A model generated the notes under the pieces. That model saw only the letters and a list, made by a program, of their open reading frames with translations, was not told the DNA's origin and searched no databases. From the NCBI GenBank assembly GCA_018269005.1, contig JAFDVK010000018.1, positions 54,949 to 118,948 of the forward strand: a stretch of 64,000 bases of DNA, written 5' to 3'. Shown one piece after another: positions 16,602-25,930 of this stretch. This DNA is from Acidobacteriota bacterium. Its GTDB lineage: Bacteria; Acidobacteriota; Blastocatellia; Pyrinomonadales; Pyrinomonadaceae. Every line of letters begins with the position of its first letter. Position 1 is the first letter of the stretch. Both the position numbers and the translations under genes were made by a program.

Positions 16602-17486
16602 CTATTGATCGGTGAGCAATGAGACGAATTTCTTGGCGGCGAGCGAGAGTTGGCGGTCGCTGCGGTAGATGACGCCGACGCTCCGGGTCCAATGGTCTTC
16701 GACAAGCGGCACGACCGACAGCAGTCCGGCCCGTCCGGCATCTCGCACGCTGGGCTCCGGAAGGATCGACAGGCCGAAGCCAACCTCGACGGCTCGCTTG
16801 ATCGTCTCGATATTGTCGAATTCCGCGACCTTTTTCACCTCGACGCCATTCTCCTTGAAGATGCGATCGACGGCCTTTCGCGTCGGCACATCACGCTCGA
16901 AATGCACGAAATCCTCGCCTTCGAGATCACGTGTGCGAAGGCTTTTGCGGCCGGCGAACTTGTGGTCGGGCGGTGTGATAAGGACCATACGGTTCTCGGG
17001 CATATGAGCTATCGTGAGGCCTCTGCGCGGCTCCGGGAAGGCCAGCACGCCCAACTCGACGACGCCGGTCAGCACATCGCGTACGACCCGCGTCGTGCGC
17101 GAGTATTCCAGGTCGATCTTCGCAGCGGGAAACTTCTTCATAAATTCCCGCACTTTTGCGGGCAGTTCGTGCAACCCGACGCTGTAAACGGTCGAGACCT
17201 TCACGGTTCCGCCGATCTTACCGACCACGCTCCGCAAGCTTTCCTGAAGGTGGTCGTACGCGCTCAAGACGCTGCGGGCCTCCCGATAGAAGATCTCGCC
17301 CGCCGGCGTGAGTTTCACGTCGCGGCGGCCGCGAACGCGTTCGAGCAGCCTGCGGTTAAAACGTTCTTCGAGCCCGCGAATTTGCTGGCTTACTGCCGAT
17401 TGAGTGATAAAATTCCGTTCCGCCGCGAGAGAAAAGTTTTCGAGTTCGACGAGATCCGTAAAAACCTTTAGCGTTTCGATCTGCAT
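16602..17486 (-). CDS. LysR-family transcriptional regulator
   Basis: 294 aa, normal LysR length. The N-terminal winged helix-turn-helix spans 1-60 (LKVFTDLVELENFSLAAERN, QSAVSQQIRGLEERFNRRL). The effector-binding domain (about 90-290) includes GTVKVSTVYSVGLHELP and ELGVLAFPEPRRGL, close in style to CysB/CbbR-type regulators. It is divergent from sdhCAB with a 204-base gap, the arrangement in which LysR proteins usually control the neighbouring operon and themselves. A palindrome at 17623-17636 near the sdhC promoter is a candidate operator. The effector is unknown. Confidence 0.9.
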   Translation of the reverse strand: MQIETLKVFTDLVELENFSLAAERNFITQSAVSQQIRGLEERFNRRLLERVRGRRDVKLTPAGEIFYREARSVLSAYDHLQESLRSVVGKIGGTVKVSTVYSVGLHELPAKVREFMKKFPAAKIDLEYSRTTRVVRDVLTGVVELGVLAFPEPRRGLTIAHMPENRMVLITPPDHKFAGRKSLRTRDLEGEDFVHFERDVPTRKAVDRIFKENGVEVKKVAEFDNIETIKRAVEVGFGLSILPEPSVRDAGRAGLLSVVPLVEDHWTRSVGVIYRSDRQLSLAAKKFVSLLTDQ

Positions 17487-17622
17487 TGTCTTTTGTCCGC
17501 AAGGAATTAGTAATTCTTTTTAATCCCCGCGATATTATTCATTTTACCTTATTTTAAGACGGAAGTATCATTGCCCTGACCCCAAAAAGTGTGCAGAGGA
17601 TTTTAATTTCAGCGACTTGTGA

Positions 17623-17652
17623 CCTAAAATTTTAGGCGCCGGTCTCTACAAT
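17623..17652 (+). promoter_or_regulatory. Putative sdhCAB promoter with overlapping palindrome
   Basis: TACAAT at 17647-17652 fits a -10 box about 39 bases before the sdhC ATG. The -35 position is covered by a perfect 14-base palindrome, CCTAAAATTTTAGG, at 17623-17636. A regulator bound there would block or recruit polymerase. No good TTGACA-like -35 is visible. Confidence 0.4.
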
Positions 17653-17690
17653 CGAACAAAAAATGGAAGCAGCTTTTTCCTAAGAAGAAA

Positions 17691-18410
17691 ATGGCGATCA
17701 AATTTTCAACGACATTCCTACTCCGAAAGCTTCATCAAGTAACGGGGATCGTGCCGCTCGGTATGTTCTACTTCGTGCACATTTACACGAACCTGACGTC
17801 CATGAACGGCCCAAAGGTCTTCAACGACCATGTGCAGGACATACACGACATTCCGTTCCTTCTGTTCATTGAGGTCTTCGGCATCTTCTTGCCCCTCGCA
17901 TACCATTCGATCTACGGTGTGCTGATATCGGGCGAGGCAAAGGTGAATGTGCTCTCGTACGCCTACACGCGGAACTGGTTCTATCTGTTTCAGCGGATCA
18001 CGGGCATTTTCCTTTTCTTCTTTTTGCTATTCCACTTGCTGAACTTCAGGTTCGGCCTGATACCCGGCCTGAATATGACGCCGGTCGCGGGCCACGCCCA
18101 GGAGGCGTTCCAGATCGTATCGAGGGAATTTCAGACGACCTGGATCGTTGTGGTCTATATTCTCGGGGTTCTTGCGACCGCGTGGCACCTCGCATACGGG
18201 ATCTTTCTTTTTGCGGTCGATTGGGGCATCGTCATCGGCGAGAAGGCGCAGCGCCTTACGCTCAAGGCCGCTCTCGCTCTCGCTCTGCTGCTCGGTCTGG
18301 TCGGCGTGAATGCAGTATTTTCGTTCGTTCGCCCTTGCGGCCTGCTGCCGCAATCGCTTTGCGAAGCACCGCGATTCAATCGTACGCCCACTGCTCCGGC
18401 AAGGTTTTAA
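17691..18410 (+). CDS. sdhC: Succinate dehydrogenase cytochrome b558 subunit
   Basis: 239 aa integral membrane protein of the Bacillus-type (b558) family, which fuses the roles of SdhC and SdhD. Five membrane helices are visible near 15-33, 55-77, 98-120, 147-172 and 190-213. Histidines H30, H72, H115 and H166 sit at positions matching the diheme ligands of the B. subtilis protein. It anchors SdhAB and passes electrons to quinone. First gene of sdhCAB; sdhA starts 9 bases after its stop. The tail after the last helix is Pro/Arg-rich and unusual but short. Confidence 0.92.
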   Translation: MAIKFSTTFLLRKLHQVTGIVPLGMFYFVHIYTNLTSMNGPKVFNDHVQDIHDIPFLLFIEVFGIFLPLAYHSIYGVLISGEAKVNVLSYAYTRNWFYLFQRITGIFLFFFLLFHLLNFRFGLIPGLNMTPVAGHAQEAFQIVSREFQTTWIVVVYILGVLATAWHLAYGIFLFAVDWGIVIGEKAQRLTLKAALALALLLGLVGVNAVFSFVRPCGLLPQSLCEAPRFNRTPTAPARF

Positions 18411-18419
18411 ATATTTCTT

Positions 18420-20204
18420 ATGTCTTCTAGTTCGTTAAAAATTGCGATAGTCGGCGGCGGGCTTGCCGGCCTAGCGGCTGCGATGAGGATCGCCGAGGCG
18501 GGGCACGAGGTCGATCTCATTTCGGTCGTGCCTGTAAAAAGGTCGCACTCGGTATGTGCCCAGGGCGGCATCAACGGTGCCGTAAACACGAAGGGCGAGG
18601 GCGATTCGACGTTCATCCATTTTGATGACACCGTGTATGGCGGCGACTTTCTGGCGAATCAGGTCCCGGTCAAGAAGATGTGCGACATGGCGCCGCAGAT
18701 CATCTATCTCTTCGATCGAATGGGCGTGCCTTTTTCGCGTACGCACGAAGGCCTTCTCGATTTTCGCCGCTTTGGCGGAACATTGCACCACAGGACGGCA
18801 TTTGCCGGCGCATCGACCGGCCAGCAGCTGCTTTACGCTCTTGACGAGCAAGTTCGCCATTGGGAAGTTGACGGAAAGGTAAATAAATACGAAGGCTGGG
18901 AGATGCTCTCGCTCGTGCTTGATGACCACCAGGTCTGCCGCGGCCTTGTCGCGATGAACCTGCAGTCGCTCGAATTGAAGACGTTCTATGCGGACGCGGT
19001 GATCATGGCGACCGGCGGGCCGGGCCTTATCTTCGGCAAATCAACCAACTCGATGACCTGCACCGGCAGCGCCACATCCGCCTGCTACCAACAAGGTGCA
19101 AAATACGCGAACGGCGAATTCATTCAGGTGCATCCCACCTCGATTCCCGGCGAGGACAAGCTCCGCTTGATGAGCGAATCCGCCCGCGGCGAAGGCGGCC
19201 GTGTTTGGGTGCCGAAAGCTGACGGGGACGTCCGTCCGCCGCAGGACATTCCGCAGGACGAGCGTTGGTACTTCCTCGAAGAAAGGTATCCGGCATACGG
19301 CAACCTCGTTCCGCGCGATGTCGCGACCCGCGAGATCTTCCAGGTCTGCCTCGAAGGCCACGGCGTCGGCGGCGAGAATCAGGTCTATCTCGACCTCACG
19401 CACATTCCGGCCGCGACATTGACCGACCGCCTCGGTGCGATCCTCGAGATCTACGAGATGTTCGTCGGCGACGATCCACGCTATGTGCCGATGCGCATCT
19501 TCCCGGGCGTCCATTATTCGATGGGCGGGCTTTGGGTCGATTATGAGCAGCGGACGAACATTCCCGGCCTCTTTGCCGCCGGTGAATGTGATTACTCGAT
19601 CCACGGAGCGAACCGTTTGGGAGCGAACTCACTGCTTTCGTGCGTTTATGGCGGATTTGCGGCGGCTCCATCGGCGATCGAATATGCCAAGAACGTCGAA
19701 CGCGGCAGCACCGAGACCAACGGCATTCACGAAGCCGAACTGCGGCGTCAGCAGGAGATCAATGATTCGGTCGTCAAGAGTTCCGGCGGCGAGAATCAAT
19801 ACAAGCTCCACGAAGAACTCGGCAAGGTGATGACCGACAACGTGACGGTCGTCCGCTACAACGACCGGCTAAAGGCCACGGACGACAAGATCCGCGAGCT
19901 TCAGGAGCGTTATCAGAACATCTCGATAAACGACTCGAACCTGTGGGCGACGCAGGCAGTGCCGCACGCCCGGCAGCTCAAGAATATGCTCGAGCTTGCG
20001 CGCGTCATCACGCTCGGTGCCCTGAACCGCAACGAGTCACGCGGCGCGCACTATAAGCCTGATTTTCCGACGCGCAACGACGAGGAATTCCTCAAGACGA
20101 CCATCGCCGAATACACGGCAGAAGGCCCGACGTTGAGCTACGAACCCGTCGATATCTCGCTGCTCGAACCGCGTGAGAGAAATTACAAGAAGAGTTCACA
20201 CTAA
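18420..20204 (+). CDS. sdhA: Succinate dehydrogenase flavoprotein subunit
   Basis: 594 aa, oxidising succinate to fumarate. The N-terminal FAD-binding GxGxxG is IVGGGLAGLAAAMRI. The covalent FAD site is the histidine (H43) in RSHSVCAQGGINGA. Substrate and catalytic blocks are recognisable: HHRTAFAGASTGQQLL, IQVHPTSIPGEDKLRLMSES, ARGEGGRVWVP and the C-terminal ESRGAHYKPDFP. Length and order agree with the b558-type enzymes. It lies between sdhC and sdhB with gaps of 9 and 14 bases and would be co-translated as a membrane complex. Confidence 0.96.
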   Translation: MSSSSLKIAIVGGGLAGLAAAMRIAEAGHEVDLISVVPVKRSHSVCAQGGINGAVNTKGEGDSTFIHFDDTVYGGDFLANQVPVKKMCDMAPQIIYLFDRMGVPFSRTHEGLLDFRRFGGTLHHRTAFAGASTGQQLLYALDEQVRHWEVDGKVNKYEGWEMLSLVLDDHQVCRGLVAMNLQSLELKTFYADAVIMATGGPGLIFGKSTNSMTCTGSATSACYQQGAKYANGEFIQVHPTSIPGEDKLRLMSESARGEGGRVWVPKADGDVRPPQDIPQDERWYFLEERYPAYGNLVPRDVATREIFQVCLEGHGVGGENQVYLDLTHIPAATLTDRLGAILEIYEMFVGDDPRYVPMRIFPGVHYSMGGLWVDYEQRTNIPGLFAAGECDYSIHGANRLGANSLLSCVYGGFAAAPSAIEYAKNVERGSTETNGIHEAELRRQQEINDSVVKSSGGENQYKLHEELGKVMTDNVTVVRYNDRLKATDDKIRELQERYQNISINDSNLWATQAVPHARQLKNMLELARVITLGALNRNESRGAHYKPDFPTRNDEEFLKTTIAEYTAEGPTLSYEPVDISLLEPRERNYKKSSH

Positions 20205-20218
20205 CCCGTCAACATAAG

Positions 20219-21019
20219 ATGAGCACGAACGAACACGTACACAAAAAGAAACTCACGGATCCGCCGAAGACGATCAAGTTCAAGATCCAGCGTCGTGAAA
20301 AAGAAGGCGCGGACGCGCGTTGGGAAACTTTCGAGATCCCATACCGGCGAAATCTGAACGTCATTTCGGCCCTGATGGAGATTCGCAAGAATCCGGTTAC
20401 GGCCGAGGGCAAAGAGACCACGCCTCCCGTCTGGGATATGTCGTGCCTCGAACAGGTTTGCGGGATCTGCACGATGGTGATCAATGGCCGCGTGCGTCAA
20501 TCGTGTTCGGCCCTCGTCGATGACCTTCTGCTTGCGACGGGCGGCAACATCGTAACGCTGCAGCCGATGACAAAATTCCCGAACGTCCGCGACCTGAAGG
20601 TCGACCGCACTCGGATGTTCGACCATTTGAAGCAGGTAAGTGCGTGGATCGACCTCGACGGCACGTACGACCTTGGGCCGGGACCGCACATTTCGAGCGA
20701 GGTCGCCCACGAGCGATACGTCTATTCACGCTGTATGACGTGCGGCTGCTGCCTCGAGGCGTGCCCGCAATACAGCGAGAATCAATACATCGGCCCGCAG
20801 GCCATCGCACAGGCAAGGCTCTTCAATATGCATCCCGTAGGCAAGACAGAGATGGACGAACGCCTGAACGGCCTTATGGAAGAGAATGGGATCGCCAATT
20901 GCGGAAATGCGCAGAACTGTCTCGAGGTCTGCCCGATGTCGATCCCGCTGCCGCGAGCGATCTACGAAACGAACCGCGATATAACGGTCAATTCCCTTTT
21001 CGGCTGGCTGAAGAAATAG
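20219..21019 (+). CDS. sdhB: Succinate dehydrogenase iron-sulfur subunit
   Basis: 266 aa. An N-terminal ferredoxin-like domain holds the [2Fe-2S] cysteines in SCLEQVCGICTMVINGRVRQ and the following Cys. The C-terminal domain holds the other clusters in CMTCGCCLEACPQYS and CGNAQNCLEVCPMSIPL, the cysteines that ligate the [4Fe-4S] and [3Fe-4S] centres. It moves electrons from SdhA to the heme anchor. Last gene of the operon; downstream DNA holds only REP-like hairpins and the transposase remnant, with no clear terminator. Confidence 0.95.
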   Translation: MSTNEHVHKKKLTDPPKTIKFKIQRREKEGADARWETFEIPYRRNLNVISALMEIRKNPVTAEGKETTPPVWDMSCLEQVCGICTMVINGRVRQSCSALVDDLLLATGGNIVTLQPMTKFPNVRDLKVDRTRMFDHLKQVSAWIDLDGTYDLGPGPHISSEVAHERYVYSRCMTCGCCLEACPQYSENQYIGPQAIAQARLFNMHPVGKTEMDERLNGLMEENGIANCGNAQNCLEVCPMSIPLPRAIYETNRDITVNSLFGWLKK

Positions 21020-21070
21020 GGTGCTGCGATTTGGCTCGACAGACGCACCGAAGCCAAATAGCGACGTGCC

Positions 21071-21670
21071 TTCCCGAAGGGCATATAGCCACGTGCTTTA
21101 GCACGTGGTGACGTTATGCGTAAACCAAAAAAGGGCGTTTTAACGTCCTTTTGCGAAGTTCCCAAAAATGTCCGACGCCGTATATTCCGAGATCAACACG
21201 CACATCACCTGGCACACGAAAGCGAGCCTTCCGATGATTTCCGAACGAATCGAAAGCCGGCTGTACCACTATTTAACGCACAAGATACTCGAAACGCCCG
21301 GAGCTCGCCTCCACGCTATCGGCGGAATTAACACGCACATTCATATTGCTACGAGTCTAACACCCGATATTCTCTGTTCTGACTGGATCGGTAAATTGAA
21401 AGGCGGTAGTGCGTACTATATCAACCACGAAGTTCAGCCAAAAGGCCTACAGTGGCAAAGAGGTTATGGCATCGTGAGTTTTGGGACAAAGGACTTGCCG
21501 TGGGTCGTCGAATATATCAAAAATCAATAGGAACACCACCGACAAGGTACGATCCAGGATCGTCTGGAGAGATTCGGCGATGGCGTTTTAAAAGGGCGTT
21601 AAAACGCCCTTTTTGTATATCGCAGCCCGGCACCACGTGCTGAAGCACGTGGCTATTTGCCCTTCGGGGA
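21071..21670 (+). mobile_element. IS200-like/RAYT element flanked by inverted REP hairpins
   Basis: The left end (21071-21110) contains CCACGTGC-ttta-GCACGTGG at 21089-21108; the right end (21631-21670) contains CCACGTGC-tgaa-GCACGTGG at 21633-21652. Read in opposite directions, the two 40-base ends are nearly identical, including the flanking CGAAGGGCA and a TATAG/AATAG block. Inside them lies a second inverted pair built on AAAGGGCGTT/AACGCCCTTT (about 21127-21150 and 21588-21613). The only gene is a Y1 transposase remnant. This is the layout of a REP-associated tyrosine transposase unit. Confidence 0.75.
21168..21602 (+). pseudogene. Y1 (IS200-like/REP-associated) transposase, interrupted by amber stop
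   Basis: Single-strand transposase of the HUH family. The open part, 21168-21530, encodes 120 aa with ITWHTKAS near the N-terminus, the metal-binding HxH in NTHIHI (H57, H59) and the catalytic tyrosine Y116 in VVEYIKNQ. In intact relatives this motif is followed by a Glu/His-rich helix. Here a TAG at 21528-21530 comes directly after KNQ, and the same frame continues as EHHRQGTIQDRLERFGDG to a TAA at 21600-21602. The stop is therefore a recent nonsense change, probably GAG or CAG to TAG. Catalytic residues lie upstream of the stop, so residual activity is possible. Confidence 0.75.
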
Positions 21671-21987
21671 CTGAATACGCTCTCCCCAACTAGACCGATC
21701 CCGCTAAACTCGCCGAACTCCTGAAAACTTACCCTTGGTTGATTTCCGATTCTACCGCCTTTCCTTGTATAATCTCGAAGTTTGTAGGTGCGTTCGGGTT
21801 TTTGGTAAAGGGCAACCTGCGGCGGCAGTGCAGAATCAAAGAATGGGTAAAAATTCTCTTGATCCGATACTGCTTTGAAGGCTGTCTAAAGCCTTTGCGT
21901 GCAGAACGGCGTTTTATTTTTTTATTGGGGTATCGACCTTCCGACCCGACTGAGAGACGCCCGTATTTCAAGGATATTTCGGTTTTT
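21671..21987 (+). other. Upstream region of bamA without a gene
   Basis: The bamA frame is open back to 21739 but the added 83 residues are Arg/Cys-rich and unlike the family. No conserved gene, hairpin or obvious ribosome-binding site is visible. The region probably carries the bamA promoter, which I could not place with confidence. Confidence 0.4.
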
Positions 21988-24900
21988 ATGCGTAATTTTC
22001 GTGCACTTGGACTCCTGATCTCGGTGTTTCTATTTGCGGCCCTCTCGGCCAACGCCGGTGTTCCTAAAGGTGCCGAAAGGACGGCTTCGGCGTTTCAGCA
22101 GGTCGTCGAGAGCGTTGATATCCAGGGAAACCGCCGTCTTCGCGACGAGGACCTGCTTTATTACATCAAGACGCGGCCGGGCGACCAATATGACCCGGCG
22201 GCCCTCGAACGCGACCTCAAAGAGCTGCTTTCGCTCAATCTTTTTGATAAGACAGCGACCCGCGTACTCACTGAAGACGGCATCCGCGGCGGCGTGAACG
22301 TGATCTTCGAGGTAAAAGAACTCCCGATCATCCGCGACCTGGTCTTTAAGGGCACGAACGCGATCAAGGAATCCGACATTTTGAAAGAATTTCGCGAGCG
22401 CCGCGTCGGTGTTTCGAAAGAATCTTTCTACGATCCGGTAAAAGCACGCAATGCCACGCGCATCCTGCGCGAGATGCTCGCCTCAAAAGGCTATCCGAAC
22501 GCAAAAGTCGACATCAAGGAAGAAGAGGTTTCCGCGACCTCGATCGCCCTTACTTTTGATATCGATCAGGGAAATCGTTCGCGTATCGTAAAGATCGAGT
22601 TCGAGGGCAACGAACACCTGAAGAGCGGCGACCTTCGCAATGCTCTTCAGCTTGTAAAGCAGACCGGCATCATCACGCGTTTCAAGGGGCAGGACATCCT
22701 CGACCTTCGCAAACTTGAATACGATCTGCAGAAGAACGTCCGTGCCTATATGTTCTCGAAAGGGTATTTCGAGGCACGTATCGGCGAGCCGGTCGTGGTC
22801 GGACTCGGATATAAGCGAACGGGCTTGCCGCTGCTGAAGATGTTTCCGCTGCCTCTGGTGACTTCAAAGGATGACACATTGAAGATCGTCGTTCCTGTTA
22901 CCGAAGGCCGCATCTTTAAGCTCGGCGACATCAAGGTCGAGGGCAACTCGATCTTCTCCGAACAGCAGATCCTTGCCTACATCGGCTTGAAAAAGGGCGA
23001 GATCGCGGACGGCAAACGTCTGCAGGACGCTGTTTTTGACGATCTGAAGAAAGTTTACGGCAGTCAGGGATTCGTCGGCTACACGGCAGAATTCGTTCCG
23101 ACGTTTCACGATATTCCGGGCAATCCGAAAGAAGGTATCGTCGATATCACGATCAATATCGAAGAAGGCAAGCAGTTCACGCTCCGCCGGCTCGAATTCA
23201 CGGGCAACACCTTCACGCGCGACCGCGTTCTGCGCCGCGAGTTCCTTCTAAACGAAGGCGACGTATATAACCAGAATTTCCTCGAACTCTCGCTGATGCG
23301 CATCAACCAGACGCAGTACTTCGATCCGGTCGATAAGGACCAGGATGTCGAAACGCGAACTGACGAAGCGAATGCGAACGTTGACCTGATCGTCAAGGTC
23401 AAGGAGAAAGGCCGTCAGCAGATCTCGGTGAACGGCGGTATCGCGGGCATCGGCGGTTCGTTCTTCGGTCTCGAATACTCGACGAACAACCTTGCGGGCC
23501 GCGGCGAGATCCTTTCGCTCAATTTCGGTATCGGCAACCGTCAGCAAAGCCTTCAGTTCACGTATCAGGAGCCGTATTTCCGTAATCGTCCGATCTCGGT
23601 CGGATTTTCGGTATTTGCGACAAGGTACCGATTCTTTGGCGAAGGAACGTTCCTGACGCAGAATCCGGACCTGATCAACGCACTGTTCGACCCCTACGGT
23701 TCGATCAACACGGATTCGAGCAATCTGTTCACGCAATCGACCTACGGCTTTTCGCTTTTTGGAACGGCTCCGCTCTCCGAGCTGCTCTTTAAGAAGCGTA
23801 AATTCACGCAGTTCACGCGACTCGGTTTCCAGTATCAGTTCACGGCTACCAGCATTCAGGATCCGAAGGTAAATTCAGAAGCTGACCCGGCGGCACATAT
23901 TCCCGTCATCTATCGTCAGCCGAATATCATTACAAGCCGCGTTACGGGCTCCTTTGCATACGACACGCGTCAATACGCCAAGAACGGCATTGACACAACG
24001 CGAGGCACCGCTTTCTCTGCTTCGTTCGGGTTTGCCGGCCTCGGCGGCGATGTCCGCACATATCAGCCGCAGGTTTCGTACTCGCAATTTATCCCGATCA
24101 GGAAGAAGAAGAGCCGAAATCCTGAGGTTTTCGCGTTCAGGCTGCAGGCCGGAACGATCGGATCATGGTCATTGAGTCCAAAGGTCCGCAATGCGAACTC
24201 GATCACCTTCGTCGGCGGCATCCCGATCTACGAACGCTACTTCCTTGGAAGCGAAAACGATATACGCGGATACAATTCGCGTGCGATCGGCCCGATAGCC
24301 CCGTTCGACACCTATATCACCAGCCGCAACGTGCAGGTCGCCAACAATGCGACGGGCGACGCCGATACCAACACCGGCCTCCCGCAGCGAACGATCGACG
24401 AGATCCGCTCCATCGGACAGCTTACGGGTGCTGCGGGTGCGAATCCTGCATTGTTTTCGCGGAATTTCCGCTTTATCGGCGGCGACACTCAGATGCTTGC
24501 GAACGTCGAGTATAGAATTCCGCTATTTGGCCCGGCGACGATGGCGATCTTCGGCGACATCGGTTCTGTGTTCAATCTTCACCGAACCGGTACTCAGACG
24601 ATCAACAGCGAATTCCTGCCCGACGAACAACTGCTCGGTGCCGGACGCCTGACGGCTCTCGGCCTGATAAACACGCCGGTTCTTGAGAACAGCTTCGGCA
24701 GCCTTTTGTTCTACCGCGGCCGCGTTCTTACAAAGACCGACTATCTGAACGAATTCTGCCGCGGCAATCGCTTCGGCTGCCCGACGAGCCTGTCACCGCA
24801 GATCCAGCAGCTTTGGCTTCGCGGCGAGGTCCAGCAGAATTCGCTGCTGAAGGTCAACGATGCCGCTTTTTCGCGGATCGCCGATTGGAAGGCGAGCGTC

Positions 24901-25062
24901 GGTGTCGAACTTCGTGTTCAGGTGCCGATCGTCAACGTTCCGTTCAGGCTGATCTATTACTACAACCCGAATGCCAAGGTCGGCTTTAGGCCTGAGCTGC
25001 CAGGCATCTTCCTGCCGGGCAAGAAACAGGGATTGCGGTTCACGGTCGGAAGAACGTTCTAG
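21988..25062 (+). CDS. bamA: Outer-membrane protein assembly factor BamA (Omp85)
   Basis: 1024 aa from the ATG at 21988, which gives a proper signal peptide (FRALGLLISVFLFAALSANA). POTRA domains fill about 35-480 (VVESVDIQGNRRLRDEDLLY, ELPIIRDLVFKGTNAIKESD, RIVKIEFEGNEHLKSGDL, IFKLGDIKVEGNSIFSEQQI, FTLRRLEFTGNTFTRDRVL). The barrel follows, with EPYFRNRPISVGFSVFATRY and FLGSENDIRGYNSR, the latter carrying the family's RGY-type loop-6 motif. It is longer than E. coli BamA (810 aa), mainly in barrel loops. It inserts beta-barrels into the outer membrane; ompH, fabZ and lpxA follow, the usual envelope cluster. Confidence 0.95.
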   Translation: MRNFRALGLLISVFLFAALSANAGVPKGAERTASAFQQVVESVDIQGNRRLRDEDLLYYIKTRPGDQYDPAALERDLKELLSLNLFDKTATRVLTEDGIRGGVNVIFEVKELPIIRDLVFKGTNAIKESDILKEFRERRVGVSKESFYDPVKARNATRILREMLASKGYPNAKVDIKEEEVSATSIALTFDIDQGNRSRIVKIEFEGNEHLKSGDLRNALQLVKQTGIITRFKGQDILDLRKLEYDLQKNVRAYMFSKGYFEARIGEPVVVGLGYKRTGLPLLKMFPLPLVTSKDDTLKIVVPVTEGRIFKLGDIKVEGNSIFSEQQILAYIGLKKGEIADGKRLQDAVFDDLKKVYGSQGFVGYTAEFVPTFHDIPGNPKEGIVDITINIEEGKQFTLRRLEFTGNTFTRDRVLRREFLLNEGDVYNQNFLELSLMRINQTQYFDPVDKDQDVETRTDEANANVDLIVKVKEKGRQQISVNGGIAGIGGSFFGLEYSTNNLAGRGEILSLNFGIGNRQQSLQFTYQEPYFRNRPISVGFSVFATRYRFFGEGTFLTQNPDLINALFDPYGSINTDSSNLFTQSTYGFSLFGTAPLSELLFKKRKFTQFTRLGFQYQFTATSIQDPKVNSEADPAAHIPVIYRQPNIITSRVTGSFAYDTRQYAKNGIDTTRGTAFSASFGFAGLGGDVRTYQPQVSYSQFIPIRKKKSRNPEVFAFRLQAGTIGSWSLSPKVRNANSITFVGGIPIYERYFLGSENDIRGYNSRAIGPIAPFDTYITSRNVQVANNATGDADTNTGLPQRTIDEIRSIGQLTGAAGANPALFSRNFRFIGGDTQMLANVEYRIPLFGPATMAIFGDIGSVFNLHRTGTQTINSEFLPDEQLLGAGRLTALGLINTPVLENSFGSLLFYRGRVLTKTDYLNEFCRGNRFGCPTSLSPQIQQLWLRGEVQQNSLLKVNDAAFSRIADWKASVGVELRVQVPIVNVPFRLIYYYNPNAKVGFRPELPGIFLPGKKQGLRFTVGRTF

Positions 25063-25229
25063 GGCGTTCTATTCCATTGACTTTGCGACAAGTTTTCGCA
25101 TAGTATCAACGTTTATTTTTGAGACGGGCAACAGTTGGCCTTAAATATGTCTCAAATAAGATATTGCTTACAGGCGGCCGGCAAACCGGCTTTGCATAAG
25201 AGTTAGACACCAGGAGTAATAATAAAGTA

Positions 25230-25814
25230 ATGAAAAGAATAGGTTTGATCGTCGCCACGCTTCTGTTCGCGGGGATCTTTACAGCTCAGATATCGGCTCA
25301 GACCGCTCAGGCCGGCATCAAGGTTGCGATCATCGATTCGCAGGCGTTCGCCTCGGACAAGGGCATCACGAAATACATCAATGCCCTCAAGGCCCTCGAT
25401 ACGGAGTTCGCTCCGAAGACAAAAGAGCTGACCGACATCCAGGCACGGCTCAATCAGCTTGCGGAAGACATCAAGAAGATGCAGAGCAATCCGGCGGTTC
25501 CTGTAAAACCTGAAGATATTCAGGCAAAACAGGACGAAGGCCAACGCCTTGCCCGCGAACTTGATTTCAAGAAGAAGGAGGCCGAAGCAACGGCACAACG
25601 CCGTTCGGAGGTGGTCCTCGGCCCGATCATGCAGGACATCGGACGAGCTCTTCAGACCTACGCAACCTCGAAGGGCTATACGGTCGTCTTTGATTTCGAC
25701 AAGATCGGACAGGGCATCCTTGCTTTCGATCCGAAGGCCGATATCACCGCCGAGTTCATCGCGTACTACAACACGCGTCCGGCCACGGCGGCTACGGCGG
25801 CGGCACCTAGATAG
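25230..25814 (+). CDS. OmpH/Skp-family periplasmic chaperone
   Basis: 194 aa with a signal peptide (IGLIVATLLFAGIFTAQISA) and the OmpH start KVAIIDSQAF. A long charged coiled coil spans about 60-140, rich in Lys, Glu and Gln, forming the tentacles that hold unfolded outer-membrane proteins. The C-terminal strand KGYTVVFDFDKIGQGILAFD closes the body domain. AGGAG at 25212-25216 precedes the ATG by 13 bases. It sits directly downstream of bamA (167-base gap), the normal place of skp. Confidence 0.9.
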   Translation: MKRIGLIVATLLFAGIFTAQISAQTAQAGIKVAIIDSQAFASDKGITKYINALKALDTEFAPKTKELTDIQARLNQLAEDIKKMQSNPAVPVKPEDIQAKQDEGQRLARELDFKKKEAEATAQRRSEVVLGPIMQDIGRALQTYATSKGYTVVFDFDKIGQGILAFDPKADITAEFIAYYNTRPATAATAAAPR

Positions 25815-25930
25815 GCTGGTCTCAAAAAAGACCCGACACTTCGCAAGAGCCGGCAAATTGATTTTTGCCGGCTTTTGGTTTATTTGTTCTAAATACGCTT
25901 TCAGGCGCGTCGAGCGAAGTATTTCAAAAA

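Noticed and set aside
21739..21987. N-terminal extension of bamA (83 codons)
   Set aside because: Arg/Cys-rich and unlike Omp85 proteins; the ATG at 21988 gives a normal signal peptide.
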